In this document: positions 1 to 9,599 of the stretch, piece by piece
Layout of the letters: each line of letters opens with the position of its first letter
How positions within the stretch are numbered: position 1 is the stretch's first letter
Assembly: GCA_944474755.1 (NCBI GenBank)
Contig: OX104122.1
Location: 22,655,714 to 22,719,713 of the forward strand
DNA: 64,000 nt
Direction: 5' to 3'
Origin: Limnoperna fortunei
Taxonomy: Eukaryota > Mollusca > Bivalvia > Mytilida > Modiolidae
Translations under genes and position numbers: made by a program
The notes under the pieces: generated by a model
Seen by the model: only the letters and a program-made list of their open reading frames with translations
What the model was told of the DNA's origin: nothing
Databases searched by the model: none

Positions 1-1134
1 CATATTTTTAATTGGCACAAACATTATCATTTGTAACCATGCATACCTACATCAAAACTGTTTTTAAGGTGATTATAAATAAAAGTGTTACAAAACAGCA
101 CAAACTGATCAAGGTTCTTATAAAACACTTATTAATATTATAGAATTTAAGTCATTACTTGGACTTCAGTACAAGGATATCATACCCACAACCTGAACTT
201 GGGGGTAGGGATTTTTCTTGGTTGCCTTTGGCAAATAGAAGACAGCAATGTTTGGGTTACTCTTTGTAATCCACCTTTCCAACTGAAACAAAAATTGAAA
301 GTGAATTTTAGGAAACAAATTCAAGGTCAAAATTTTCTCTCACTCAACTTGTCATATACATGTACACTTTATTATATTATCAAATCAATTCTATAAAAGA
401 TATCCGTTTAGGTTAGAGAATATTTCTACTGAGTTAAAAGATGCATATCTTTGTAGTAAAAAATGGTCTTGGAAAATTAATGAAAAGTCTAAGTAGATAT
501 TGATATAGTAAAAGAAGTTGTAAAAAAAATAATATACAAATCTAATATTGAAAAACATTTAACGATTGAAAACTGTCATGTTAAAAGAAAAGAAAAACTT
601 GATAGAAAGCTTTCTAGTATGGGCTCCCAGGAGCCTGAATCAGTCACCTGGCTTCAATGACTTGACGTGTAACAATATTTTATATTTCATATTGCCAACA
701 GCCTGTCATGACAATGAAACCATTGGAAAGCTCTATTAAGCTGAGCATATTTATAAAAACAAGAAAATGTGTGGCACAATCTTTGATACACAATAAAAGA
801 CAGTTTTATTACACGTTTTATTTTTCCTTCCCAAAATTATGATGGAGGGTATCTATCTGATTTTATGCGATACCAGAAACAGCTGTTAAACAAACTTTTG
901 GGTTTTTTCTATACTAGTCCATGTGGTCGATCCGTAAACTGTTGGTTATGTTTGTTTAAATGGGGATGGACGTTTACTCTACATCCAGGTGAAGAATCCG
1001 ACAAGAGCCTACTTTTATCGACATCTACAAAAGGTCTACAGAAGTGTGCAATAATGTGGCACTCTCAAAATACATTCCCCACTATTGTCCATGAACAGGC
1101 TTCCATATTTTGACCTGACACACAATGATAAAAA
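1..1134. other. No gene recognised
   Basis: AT-rich sequence with only short chance ORFs. I see no splice-consistent exon, inverted repeat or RNA gene here. Confidence 0.5.
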
Positions 1135-1376
1135 ATTTCCTATCCCCGCCGTGAGGAAGAGCTGGGCAGCATTGAGAGTCAAATACGAGAAGTTGAGAAT
1201 GTTGTGTGGTTTGTGTAATGGTAACATATACGCACAATAAAGCCACAATGTATCAATGGATTTATATCGCTATTGGCAACATTGGAATATACTATATAGA
1301 GCTAGAGTCTACTATAAAAACATTGAATAGAAGAATAACTTTACTTGATGATCAAAGGCAAGTTAGAAATGAAAAT
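1135..1376 (+). repeat. Split direct repeat, copy 1
   Basis: Near-identical to 1898-2119. Relative to that copy it carries two short extra stretches (about 11 and 9 nt) that look like local micro-duplications, one at the CACAAT word and one at the ATTGG word. They disrupt the reading frame that stays open in copy 2. It could be a direct repeat of the neighbouring DIRS-like remnant or an unrelated repeat; the family was not identified. Confidence 0.7.
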
Positions 1377-1657
1377 TAATGTTCACCTGTGCTATGAGTT
1401 CTATATGCTTATTGTTTGTGTTGAATAATTTACATCTAATTTAAAAGAAGTCTATTACCACTTAATATTACCATGAAACAATGGTGATATACCACCAGCT
1501 GCTGGTCAAGGTGAATATTCATTCTGAGGATTATAATTGCATAGAAGTTCAAAGACAATAAGTGTTTTATTACATGATAGCACAGAAAAAAATGGTTTCC
1601 AAATTTTGCTGTGTATCAAATGAATAATAAATTAAAGTTTGTTTTTGTATCAAACAA

Positions 1658-1801
1658 TGATGTCTTCCCCCATGTGGATTTTCAGCAAAATATGGTGTAC
1701 TTGCTACACACCAATTTTCTTAAAATTTTGTTTGGTATTTTTTTTTTCGGAAGTCGCACGGGATAAATAGACGGACAAGACAAAAGCAATGGGGGGGGGG
1801 G
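1658..1801. repeat. Decayed MITE-like repeat related to 10284-10436
   Basis: Opens with GATGTCTTCCCCCAT and ends near a 12-nt G run after a GACGGACAAGACAAAAGCAA stretch. The upstream context (AAAGTTTGTTTTTG) and the GATGTCT-CCCCCAT start match the better preserved element in the third intron of the transposase gene at 10.3 kb. The second terminus is eroded into the G run. Confidence 0.35.
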
Positions 1802-1897
1802 GAATTTACCAAAAACCAGAAGTTAGAAAAATCAATGTTGAGCTATGTGTTGAAATATAAATAAAAAATATATTTACCTCCATTTTGTCCTTTACTT

Positions 1898-2119
1898 ATT
1901 TCCTATCCCCGCCGTGGGGAAGAGCTGGGCAGCATTGAGAGTCAAATACGAGAAGTTGAGAATGTTGTGTGGTTTGTGTAATGGTAACATATACGCACAA
2001 TGTATCAATGGATTTATATCGCTATTGGAATATACTATATAGAGCTAGAGTCTACTATAAAAACATTGAATAGAAGAATAACTTTACTTGATGATCAAAG
2101 GCAAGTTAGAAATGAAAAT
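1898..2119 (+). repeat. Split direct repeat, copy 2
   Basis: Second copy of 1135-1376, 763 bp downstream in the same orientation. Here the sequence reads into an open frame at 2000-2218 (72 residues, ending before a TAA). That short product matches nothing I recognise and I do not call it a gene. Confidence 0.7.
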
Positions 2120-2974
2120 ATACATAGAGCATCTCAACAAAATACTGCAAGAAAGCCACAGAATACTACAAACGAGCTTATTATTGCCATGATAAGTCGC
2201 GCGAATTTTTCTCGCTAAAATTGAGATTGAGTTGTTAGATAAACTGATGAAACACAGCACATGCGATGATAGAGACTCAGAAATTCAAATTAATGGCAAT
2301 TCTTCAAATCATAAAGAACACCATACATTTCATCCAGGCTATGCACCAAGCACAATACAGGAGAGTGTTCACTCCAATATGTGTAATTGTTTTGCGTCGG
2401 GGTGTGTTCGAATGTTTATCCCGTTATCGGCTAGTTTATAGTGAGGATATTGTGATAGCACGGACAGATTATGACGGGTAAAGGCGGTTAATGTTGGCGT
2501 GTTAAGGTTGGGCCATAGCTTGTTATTCGTAGCTCGGATTCGGTGCAGCAAACTTCGAAATGTCAGAGCCTATACTTGATTTGAGCGACGAGACAACCAG
2601 CCCCCTACACAAAGTGAATCTAATCGCATTGAGAATACGAATTTCGCCTCACAACGCGATTTGGTAGATGTCTTTGACTAATTCTTAAAAAACTGTTTTG
2701 ATCGCAAGTTAGTGGACCTTAAAACTGACCTATTGGCGGAACAGGATTCTTTATCCAAGAAGTTTCGTGAGGCCACCGATTAGAAATATAATTCCGAAAG
2801 AAGCCGAATTCAATTCTGTTTCAACGAGGGCATAGCCGAGGGTGTCGCCAAGATTCACAGGCGTTTTATTGCTGACAACTCGCCGGCGTCTACCACCTCT
2901 TCAGACCTTCTGAATAGGTTGAAGTAACGGAATAAACTTATCAGGATTGCAGACAATTCAGTTGGGGACTGGCT

Positions 2975-3408
2975 ACGATACAAATCCAGTGCTGGGACCA
3001 TACTGGGAGGGTTCCCAGTGCTTGACCCACAGAGCAGCCCAGCGCGTCCCCGGGTGGCGGATAGGGGAGACCCTCTCATTGGAGGTTGTCATGTAATAAT
3101 ACAGAAAGCCTGACCGCGGACCGTAGTGGGTAACGTAGTTGCAGAGTGCCACGCTCCTTGCACGATAAAGACCCCTTTTGTAGATTTCGAAAAAGAGTAG
3201 GCTCATTGTAGCCGCTACAAAAGGCTAAATTTTCAGCCCCTACCCAAAACTCCATACTTTTCCAGTGGCAGTCAAAATTGTATTCCCTGTGACCCATCCC
3301 ACCCATATATTCCGTTGATTTATTGTTTGTTAACTTGTTCCCGTCCTGAATACAGCTGAAATACTGCTAGCTGGACGTAAAGCAGACATCCAATCAATCA
3401 ATCGCAAT
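2975..3408 (+). mobile_element. LINE-derived fragment: 5'-like region joined to 3' tail
   Basis: GC-rich sequence at 3000-3090 encodes a phrase resembling the region just upstream of ORF1 in the full LINEs at 17.7 and 24.6 kb (DPQ... then RVADRGD against RVGDKGGE). About 250 bp further on it runs into the LINE 3' end, GTCCTGAATACAGCTGAAAT, and a short AATC repeat tail at 3390-3408. The body of the element is missing. It may be an internally deleted LINE or a SINE-like derivative of a related family. Confidence 0.45.
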
Positions 3409-3757
3409 AAACTTCACGAGATCCAACCACATCTGCATCAAAGTAAATTTAAATCATATAAAGGTCGTATAGACCAAGTGGTTTTAACCAGGAGTCGTCT
3501 TGGTCATACCAGGACGACACATAGTTATATTTTAAATAACGAGTCACGATCCGAATGTGTGCCATGCAACCCCCCATACACCACTAAGCATGTTTTAATG
3601 GACTGTTTGGATGTGGCGCACATCCGGGGACGTTTCGTATTTTAATTTTTTTTAAACTGTCACAGGCGACACAATTTTAAAGGTTTTAAAAGAAATTAAT
3701 TTGTAATGTAAAATTTAATATGTCTGAGAATTTGTTATGCTTCATACATTTTATTGT
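3409..3757 (+). mobile_element. 5'-truncated I/Nimb-like LINE fragment (ORF2 C-terminus)
   Basis: Homologous to 22524-22905 of LINE copy A. It encodes the C-terminal part of ORF2 (RLGHTRTTHSYILNNE, the CVPCN knuckle, KHVLMDCLDVAHIR), with a frameshift after RGRF and no AATC tail. It directly abuts the AATC tail of the preceding fragment, so two LINE pieces lie head to tail inside the DIRS-like ORF1 remnant. Confidence 0.8.
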
Positions 3758-3912
3758 TTTAATCCGGTGATATAGCAGACATTGAGGACGAAAAAAAGGA
3801 TCAGGTCAGCTGAGTCCAGAGCGCTCCACAAGGAAACGTCTGGGCACTGGAGGAGAAACTGGTCACTGCTCAAAGCAAGGCTCTCTTCTACAGATGCACA
3901 GCCAACCTTAAA

Positions 3913-4420
3913 CAAATGCTAAGTATGTTTATCCTTCTGATTTTGAAGAATTCATTTCGGTTTCTCGAACATTTGGATTTCTCTGCTTCCTCTTATTTTA
4001 AAGGGGTCAAAGGTAGACTCGCGAAGGAATATAATTTTTGGCTTAAAATTGGTGTAAGTGGTGTGTACACTGTGGTGGTTAATAATAAGGTGTTCCATAA
4101 GATGTGAAATGATTCTGAAAAAGACAAACGCTCTACTTGGAGACAGTTAAAGGTCTTCGAAAAAACCCTGACTTTTTACAGTATGGCTTTTACATGAATT
4201 AGTTTTGAATGGTTTATGGATATTCAAAACTGTATTAGAATTATTCAGGCTGGCAGTATGAAAAATGATTTACAAGATTTTGACTTTTCAAATTTTTCTA
4301 CTTGTAATGGATACCTCGAACTGAAAACGCAAAGGCGGATTATATCAGTAGAATAATTGACCACGAGGATTGGCAAATTACTTTTGAATTTTTTATGTGG
4401 ACCACATTCTATCGATCGAT
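3913..4420 (+). pseudogene. DIRS-like reverse transcriptase/RNase H remnant
   Basis: Reading across frames gives, in order, a KDKRSTWRQLK phrase (about 4120-4150), WFMDIQNCIRIIQAGSM (about 4210-4260) and WIPRTENAKADYISRIIDHED (about 4312-4374). These match the RNase H-like end of DIRS-group pol proteins (STWRELK, DNQN, WIPR-N-KAD-LSR). Frameshifts and stops separate the blocks. No tyrosine recombinase domain could be recognised downstream. Confidence 0.55.
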
Positions 4421-5276
4421 TTGCTAGTATTTTGTTGTTAATTGGTAAAAACTTTTATGTTCAGTTGAGTTGGACAAAATAGAATAAAATAGCATAGACG
4501 AAAAGACTATAAACAGGACAAAGAACTACGTGTGTGTCACGCAACCTAATAATGAGTCTATGGATCCACCAAGGAATGCATATATACCCCATCATGAGAC
4601 GAGTATGAAAATGAGTGAACAGCATATGTTACCAATATCTAGCTATGTAACACGACAACCATTATTTCTACTACCGACTTATTTTGCTGCCACTTTAATA
4701 TTGACAATACCAAAGAGGAAGGTAAAGCCGTTCTGAGGTTCATGAAGATTAAATCTTTTAACTGTAAGAACAGTTTAACTTGTGGACCATTCTTTAATGT
4801 AGAAATCAAGTATTTTGATATATGTCTTGTACGAGAACATTGGCTTTTTAAATGTCAGGTTGAACTTATAAATGAGATGATGTCGCGTTCAAAATTGTTC
4901 GTTCGCTCTGTCATCAATGCGAACGTGGATCCAAGGTGACATCGAAAAACAAAAATAAAGGTGCGTGTTAATGATGTGTCTAGATGTATGTCACAAAACT
5001 TCCAGTTAATGTTAGTTGTATGCGTTATAATTAACCCAAATTACTTTTTTTGGTTTTTTGTAAGTTGTTCGCTGACAAAATATTACAGAGTGATGAAAAC
5101 GTAATTAAAATAAACCTATACCGTATTTTAAAATAGACAACTAATGCAAAATTAATTAAAAATAATGTGTTGAGATGCCAACACAGAAGTCGCCCAAAAT
5201 CCCCATGAATAGTATTGCGTTATACTCGGGACATTGAAATGTACCTACACATCAAATTTCATTAAAATAGGACAAC
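4421..5276. other. No gene recognised
   Basis: Short open frames at 4530-4736 and 4742-4939 show no recognisable motif and are probably chance or DIRS debris. Confidence 0.4.
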
Positions 5277-5790
5277 GTTGAAAATTTGACGCCTTTTTTG
5301 GGCAGCCATTTTGAAACCTACAGTAAAAAAAAATTCTAAATATGGAGTTCCACTCGAGACACTTGAATCCACACCAAATTTTGTTGCAATCGGAGCAAGT
5401 TAAATTTCATCATCGAGATCGGATAAGGTTGAAAATGATACATATTTTTTAGCCACCATTTTGACGTTGAAAATTTGACGCCTTTTTTGGCAGCCATTTT
5501 GAAACCTACGGTAAAAAAAAATCTAAATATGGAGTTCCACTTGAGACACTTGAATCTACCTCCACACCAAATTTTGTTGCAATCGGAGCAAGTTAAATTT
5601 CATCGAGATCGGATAACGTTGAAAATGATACATATTTTTTAGCCACCGTTTTGAAATGCGACGTCGGAAAAAAATTTCAAAGGTAGCGTTTTACTCGAAA
5701 TACTTAAATCTACCTCCATACTAAATTTCGTTCAAATCGGACCACGGTAAAATTTTTGCCTTTCTGGGTGGGTGTCATTTTGAAATGGTG
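5277..5790 (+). repeat. Tandem repeat, about 189-bp unit
   Basis: Unit 1 is 5277-5465 and unit 2 is 5466-5646; both start GTTGAAAATTTGACGCCTTT and contain CAATCGGAGCAAGTTAAATT. A third, degenerate part runs to about 5790. The units differ by small indels. Each carries two GTTGAAAAT anchors, suggesting an older internal duplication. Confidence 0.8.
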
Positions 5791-6628
5791 GTCATTATCA
5801 AAAATCTGACTATCGGCTTCACCCCTCCATATGTTGATCTACTACTGTGCCAAGTTTCATTTGATTCTCTTAAGGCGTCTCTGAGAAATGTGTCGGACAA
5901 GTTCACGATCTAGAAAAAAATGGAAACCAAAATAGGTGCAAAACTATAATTGCCCAAAACTTTGTTTTTTGCGACTTAATTGCCGATGTTGCTTATTTTG
6001 TATATTTTATTACAGTGTGTATTGTGGTTAGAAAATATTTCCAGTACTGACAAATTGTGTCACGGCGCGTAACTGGGTTTTTTAAACGAAGACAAATTTA
6101 ATTCAGTAATTGTGTTATTTATTAAAAGTTTTTATTTGACTATTTCTTTGTATTTAAGGTGACAAAAATAGATACTATGTTTTTTTATGCAGGACAATAT
6201 TTCAAGTTCTTTTAACCGGACAATAATAACTGCATATCAGTTTTAATTTCTAGACATGTTACATTTTTCTTTTTCAGATTGAGAATCGGAAATCGACTCC
6301 TGCTTGGATGATACTTAGAAATGAATTTTATTTTTTATTTTATGTGTATTAAAAATGTTAAAATGTTTATTTCAGATGTTGTTGCAATACAAATAAAAGC
6401 AAAATTTATTGTACAAATTTAACTAAAAAGGGTGTATTTTCTGGATTGCAGTAGAAATTAACTAGCAGCATCTGTGCTGTTTTATTTTCACAGTACTTAG
6501 TTGGATTTCAGTTTTTGAAGGAAGGAATATTGTGTTTATTATTACAGGGTGATCCGAAACAATGTGTATTTTATACTCTAGTTGAATTAATTGTAACAAC
6601 AATTATCTTGTTTTTGAAAAAAAATGTT
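5791..6628. other. No gene recognised
   Basis: AT-rich sequence without motif, apart from homopolymer runs. Confidence 0.4.
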
Positions 6629-6644
6629 GGCCCTGAAAAGGGTC
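6629..6644 (-). promoter_or_regulatory. Histone-type mRNA 3' stem-loop (one mismatch)
   Basis: On the minus strand it reads GACCCTTTTCAGGGCC: a six-pair stem with one A/C mismatch around a TTTC loop. Replication-dependent histone mRNAs use GG(Y)(Y)CTTTTCAG(R)(R)CC, bound by SLBP. CAAAAACAAG, about 10 nt downstream on the same strand, resembles a purine-rich histone downstream element. The nearest upstream coding remnant on this strand is the BEN-like pseudogene, not a histone gene. Confidence 0.55.
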
Positions 6645-6724
6645 GTTGAATATAAAAGCCATGGGCAGTCTAAAGATGGCTGAACTCGAAACTCGGTCTG
6701 CACTTAGGGCTAAATTACCATATT

Positions 6725-7802
6725 CTTTTCTGTTGGTCGACGAAGAAGTTCGTTGACTTTTGGTACGACGGTACATCTCTAGGTGTCGTCTTGTCGAACC
6801 TCGAGATAAAAGTGGAGTGTGTACTTCTTGATTAACTCTTTCCTTACTGGGTCCATCTCCCTATTAAAGTGTTTTCCACCACCGAACCAGTACCGGAGAT
6901 TGTCGATCCCAAACAGTTCGGGGAAATGAAGGGGAATTCCCCTTTGATGAAGCATCTACTGCAGCCAACTCTTCTGGCGAAAGATGCTGAGCCAATGCAT
7001 CTACACTGGCGTCTTGTGCAGCGGATTCTGCTACAGCAGCAAGCATCTGATGTGGTTGGCCTATGGACCTCGTCATCAGCATGTTCATTTTTCCATCAAC
7101 CCTTTTTAATAGTGCCTCCACTTTAGTCAATCTCTTCGTTGTTGCTCTTTTCTTAGTTGGTCGACTGTCCGCTGGAAGTTTGTAATTGCTGCTCCAAGTG
7201 ATGCCAACGTAGCGACAAATGAGGCACTGTGCGTAGCTCTAGCCAGCTGAAATGATGGCGATAGTCTAGAAACTGGAGTTAAAATTGGATCTGCTTTTGG
7301 CGATGGAAGTCGGTTTGGTTTTGGAGAGGGTAGTGCAATTGCTGTATTTCTTTGAGCAGTCGGTCTTACATGGGATACGACCGACAAAACCCTGGCAAGA
7401 GGCTTGCCACATTTTGCAACTTTGGTTCTTGACGGGGGAACCCGGTGCCTTTTTGGAGTTGTGGCTAGTGGTTGAACTGTGCCTCTATGTCAGTTTGGAG
7501 GTGTTGCTGGAGATCAAGGAGGCGGAGTGGGTGAACGCGGCGAGTCTGCAGCAGGATCAATAGTGAATTGTGAATTCGCCTTTTCAAGTTTTGTCCTGTC
7601 CGACAGGGTGACATAGTCGCCAATAGCAACTGTGATGGCTCTGCTGACCGAAATTGCAGCTACACCCCACTTGACATATTTCGTAAAGTTTTATTTTGCC
7701 ATCAGTCTTGATGTGCTGCCGTTGCCTCACCATTACGCTGCCGTTTGTTACAAAACGTACAACATAATCGGAAGACTCCTTGGTAAGTTGCCTTAGAGAC
7801 AT
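6725..7802 (-). pseudogene. BEN-domain-like protein pseudogene
   Basis: Minus-strand reading with frame breaks. The N-terminal part begins MSLRQLTKESSDYVVRF, followed by a Ser/Pro-rich section (TLSDRTKLEKAN, DPAADSPRSPTPP), a probable short coiled coil (FQRTVDQLRKEQQRRD, KVEALLKRVDGKMNML) and a C-terminal block. That block reads FPELFGIDNLRYWFGGGK, DPVRKELIKKY and VVPKVNELLRRP, which resembles a BEN domain (a DNA/protein-binding fold of chromatin factors and some transposon proteins). At least two frameshifts and an in-frame TAG lie inside. The histone-type stem-loop sits about 80 bp beyond the last conserved codon. BEN assignment is by remembered pattern only. Confidence 0.4.
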
Positions 7803-8111
7803 TGTGAAAATTTAGTTCATTAACTCGAGAGGAAATGATAATGAACTGTTAAAAACATTCCATTTTATTTCGTCTGAATTAACTGATTAAAAAGAAACAC
7901 CTTCTTTTCACATCTTGAATAAATTATTAAGTTTTATTGGATGTTAAAATTGCACTATATCACGTGTTGTATATTGCATTTTACGTGTCAAAATGGTTTG
8001 CAAATTGTTAGGTACTCCTCGTATGGCTTACTAAGGCGACTCAATGTCTGCAAAACTCGGGTCGAAATGTTTTTCACTTAAATCTAACGGAAATGTTATA
8101 ATTTGTATTAA

Positions 8112-8143
8112 GGCCACACCAAATTAATTTCTTGTTCTACGGA
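8112..8143 (+). repeat. Left terminal inverted repeat
   Basis: Reads inward from GGCCACACC. It pairs with 15244-15275 at 31 of 32 positions (T against G at position 27). Confidence 0.9.
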
Positions 8144-8251
8144 TTTTTGGCTTGTAAAAATAGGTGCGAGCGAGCGATTTAAAAATTTTAAAATTAAAAT
8201 TTTTAATTCGTGAAATTCTAAGGCGAACCTCTAAAAACAGAGGCGAGCGAT

Positions 8252-8285
<34 letters not shown>

Positions 8286-9599
8286 CCAAGTGTTTTGGGG
8301 TTTATATTCTTCATGGCAAGTACCATTAACCTACCTTTCAGCATTCTATTGAAAAATCTGTCATCATATGGGTATAAGCTGCTTGCATGTGGTCATTTTT
8401 TATTTTCATTTCAATTTATGTACATGTAGATGCATATTGTGTAATTCAACCATGATTGTTCGTATGAATGCTTTCATTAATAAAGTTGCTATATTGTGCT
8501 AGTGTCTTTTTGTTTTTTATACATGTAATACAATTGCCTCATGTATGAGCCATATGTTCAATTATAATACATTGTATTGTTAAGAAAAGCACATGTTTGA
8601 TACAAATACTAAAACTAGTATAAAATGCTTGATTTGGTTATGCTGTATATCAATATTTCTCATCAGCAGCATTCGCATCAAAACATTGGAAGGTCAAAAT
8701 TCAAAACTATTAAAAATGAAAAGTACTAAAAACCAAATATTTGAATAGTGAAACCAAATCCAGCACCGAGGATATCCACCATGTGCAGTACAACGTAAGG
8801 AACTTGGTGTTTTGGAATTTAATAACTACAAAATGCACCAGTAACATTTAAATTGTGACTTTGATAGAATGAGAGAAGGAATGAGGTACCAAAGGGGCAT
8901 ACGAACATGAAAAGCCTGAACTGTTGAAGGCAAAACCAGTAAACAAGAATGATATTGATCAGCCAAGAAACACGAACACACAAAATACAACTACACAATA
9001 AACAAGGATTCATCAGAACGCCACTGATGTCCCGCTGGCAGCTATGATTAATATGCATAAATTTGTTTTTCAAAATTTTAGTTTGTATTATCTCTCTTTG
9101 TTCAGTATGATGTCTTGAAAAAAAGGTGAACAAGAAAGGTAAACCTAAGTTTTTCAAACGGACAGACATGAAGGATATGACCAATTTGCATGTGCAATAT
9201 GTAGTACTATTCATAATAAAGCAGTGTACAAAATGTGAAGAAGATGTGAATGGTAGCTTATTCGAAATGGACGAAAATGTTAAGTGTGACAGACAAAAAA
9301 CAGACCGAAAAACTATATACCCCGCAACAGAAGTTGGCAGGATGTAAACAGTAGGTCAGATTGATCCTAGTATTTTATGCAGAGATAAATTTGAAATCTT
9401 GAAACTTCTATTTGTCTCAGTTACCACTATCCTGCCAGATATCAATTTTAAAACTAAAAACTCAAGTAGCGTAAACCTTTTTTAATGTATTCACATGTAC
9501 TTTAGACTAAGATTGAGGGAACTGAAAGGTTCTAAACATTTTGACTTAAAATGCCTTCAAAATAAAACAAAAATGTTCAATTTAATTACTGAAACACTC
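8144..9599. other. Transposon left arm, non-coding
   Basis: Lies between the left TIR and the transposase stop codon. It contains GCGAGCGA-type repeated words at 8165-8250 and a run of 29 T at 8255-8283. A minus-strand open frame at 8819-9214 (131 residues) is hydrophobic, low in recognisable motifs and not in a splice-consistent position, so it is not called. The 3' UTR of the transposase gene probably lies here. Confidence 0.5.

Larger units (their letters stand above)
2560..3912 (+). pseudogene. DIRS-like retroelement ORF1 (gag-like) remnant
   Basis: Starts at an ATG reading MSEPILDLSDETTS. With frame changes and stops it continues to RNKLIRIADNS around 2937-2966, a phrase typical of the ORF1 product of DIRS/Ngaro-type tyrosine-recombinase retroelements in cnidarians and molluscs. 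After an interruption of LINE-derived sequence (about 2975-3757), an EDEKK phrase and then, in another frame, SAESRAL appear at 3791-3830; these are the next conserved block of the same protein family. Several stops and frameshifts make it non-functional. The assignment rests on remembered family motifs, not on a search. Confidence 0.5.

Noticed and set aside
3076..3306. Minus-strand ORFs over the LINE-derived fragment
   Set aside because: Opposite to the strand of the LINE fragment, and their peptides match nothing.
8819..9214. 131-codon minus-strand ORF downstream of the transposase gene
   Set aside because: Hydrophobic and without recognisable domain or splice context; probably chance in the transposon's non-coding arm.
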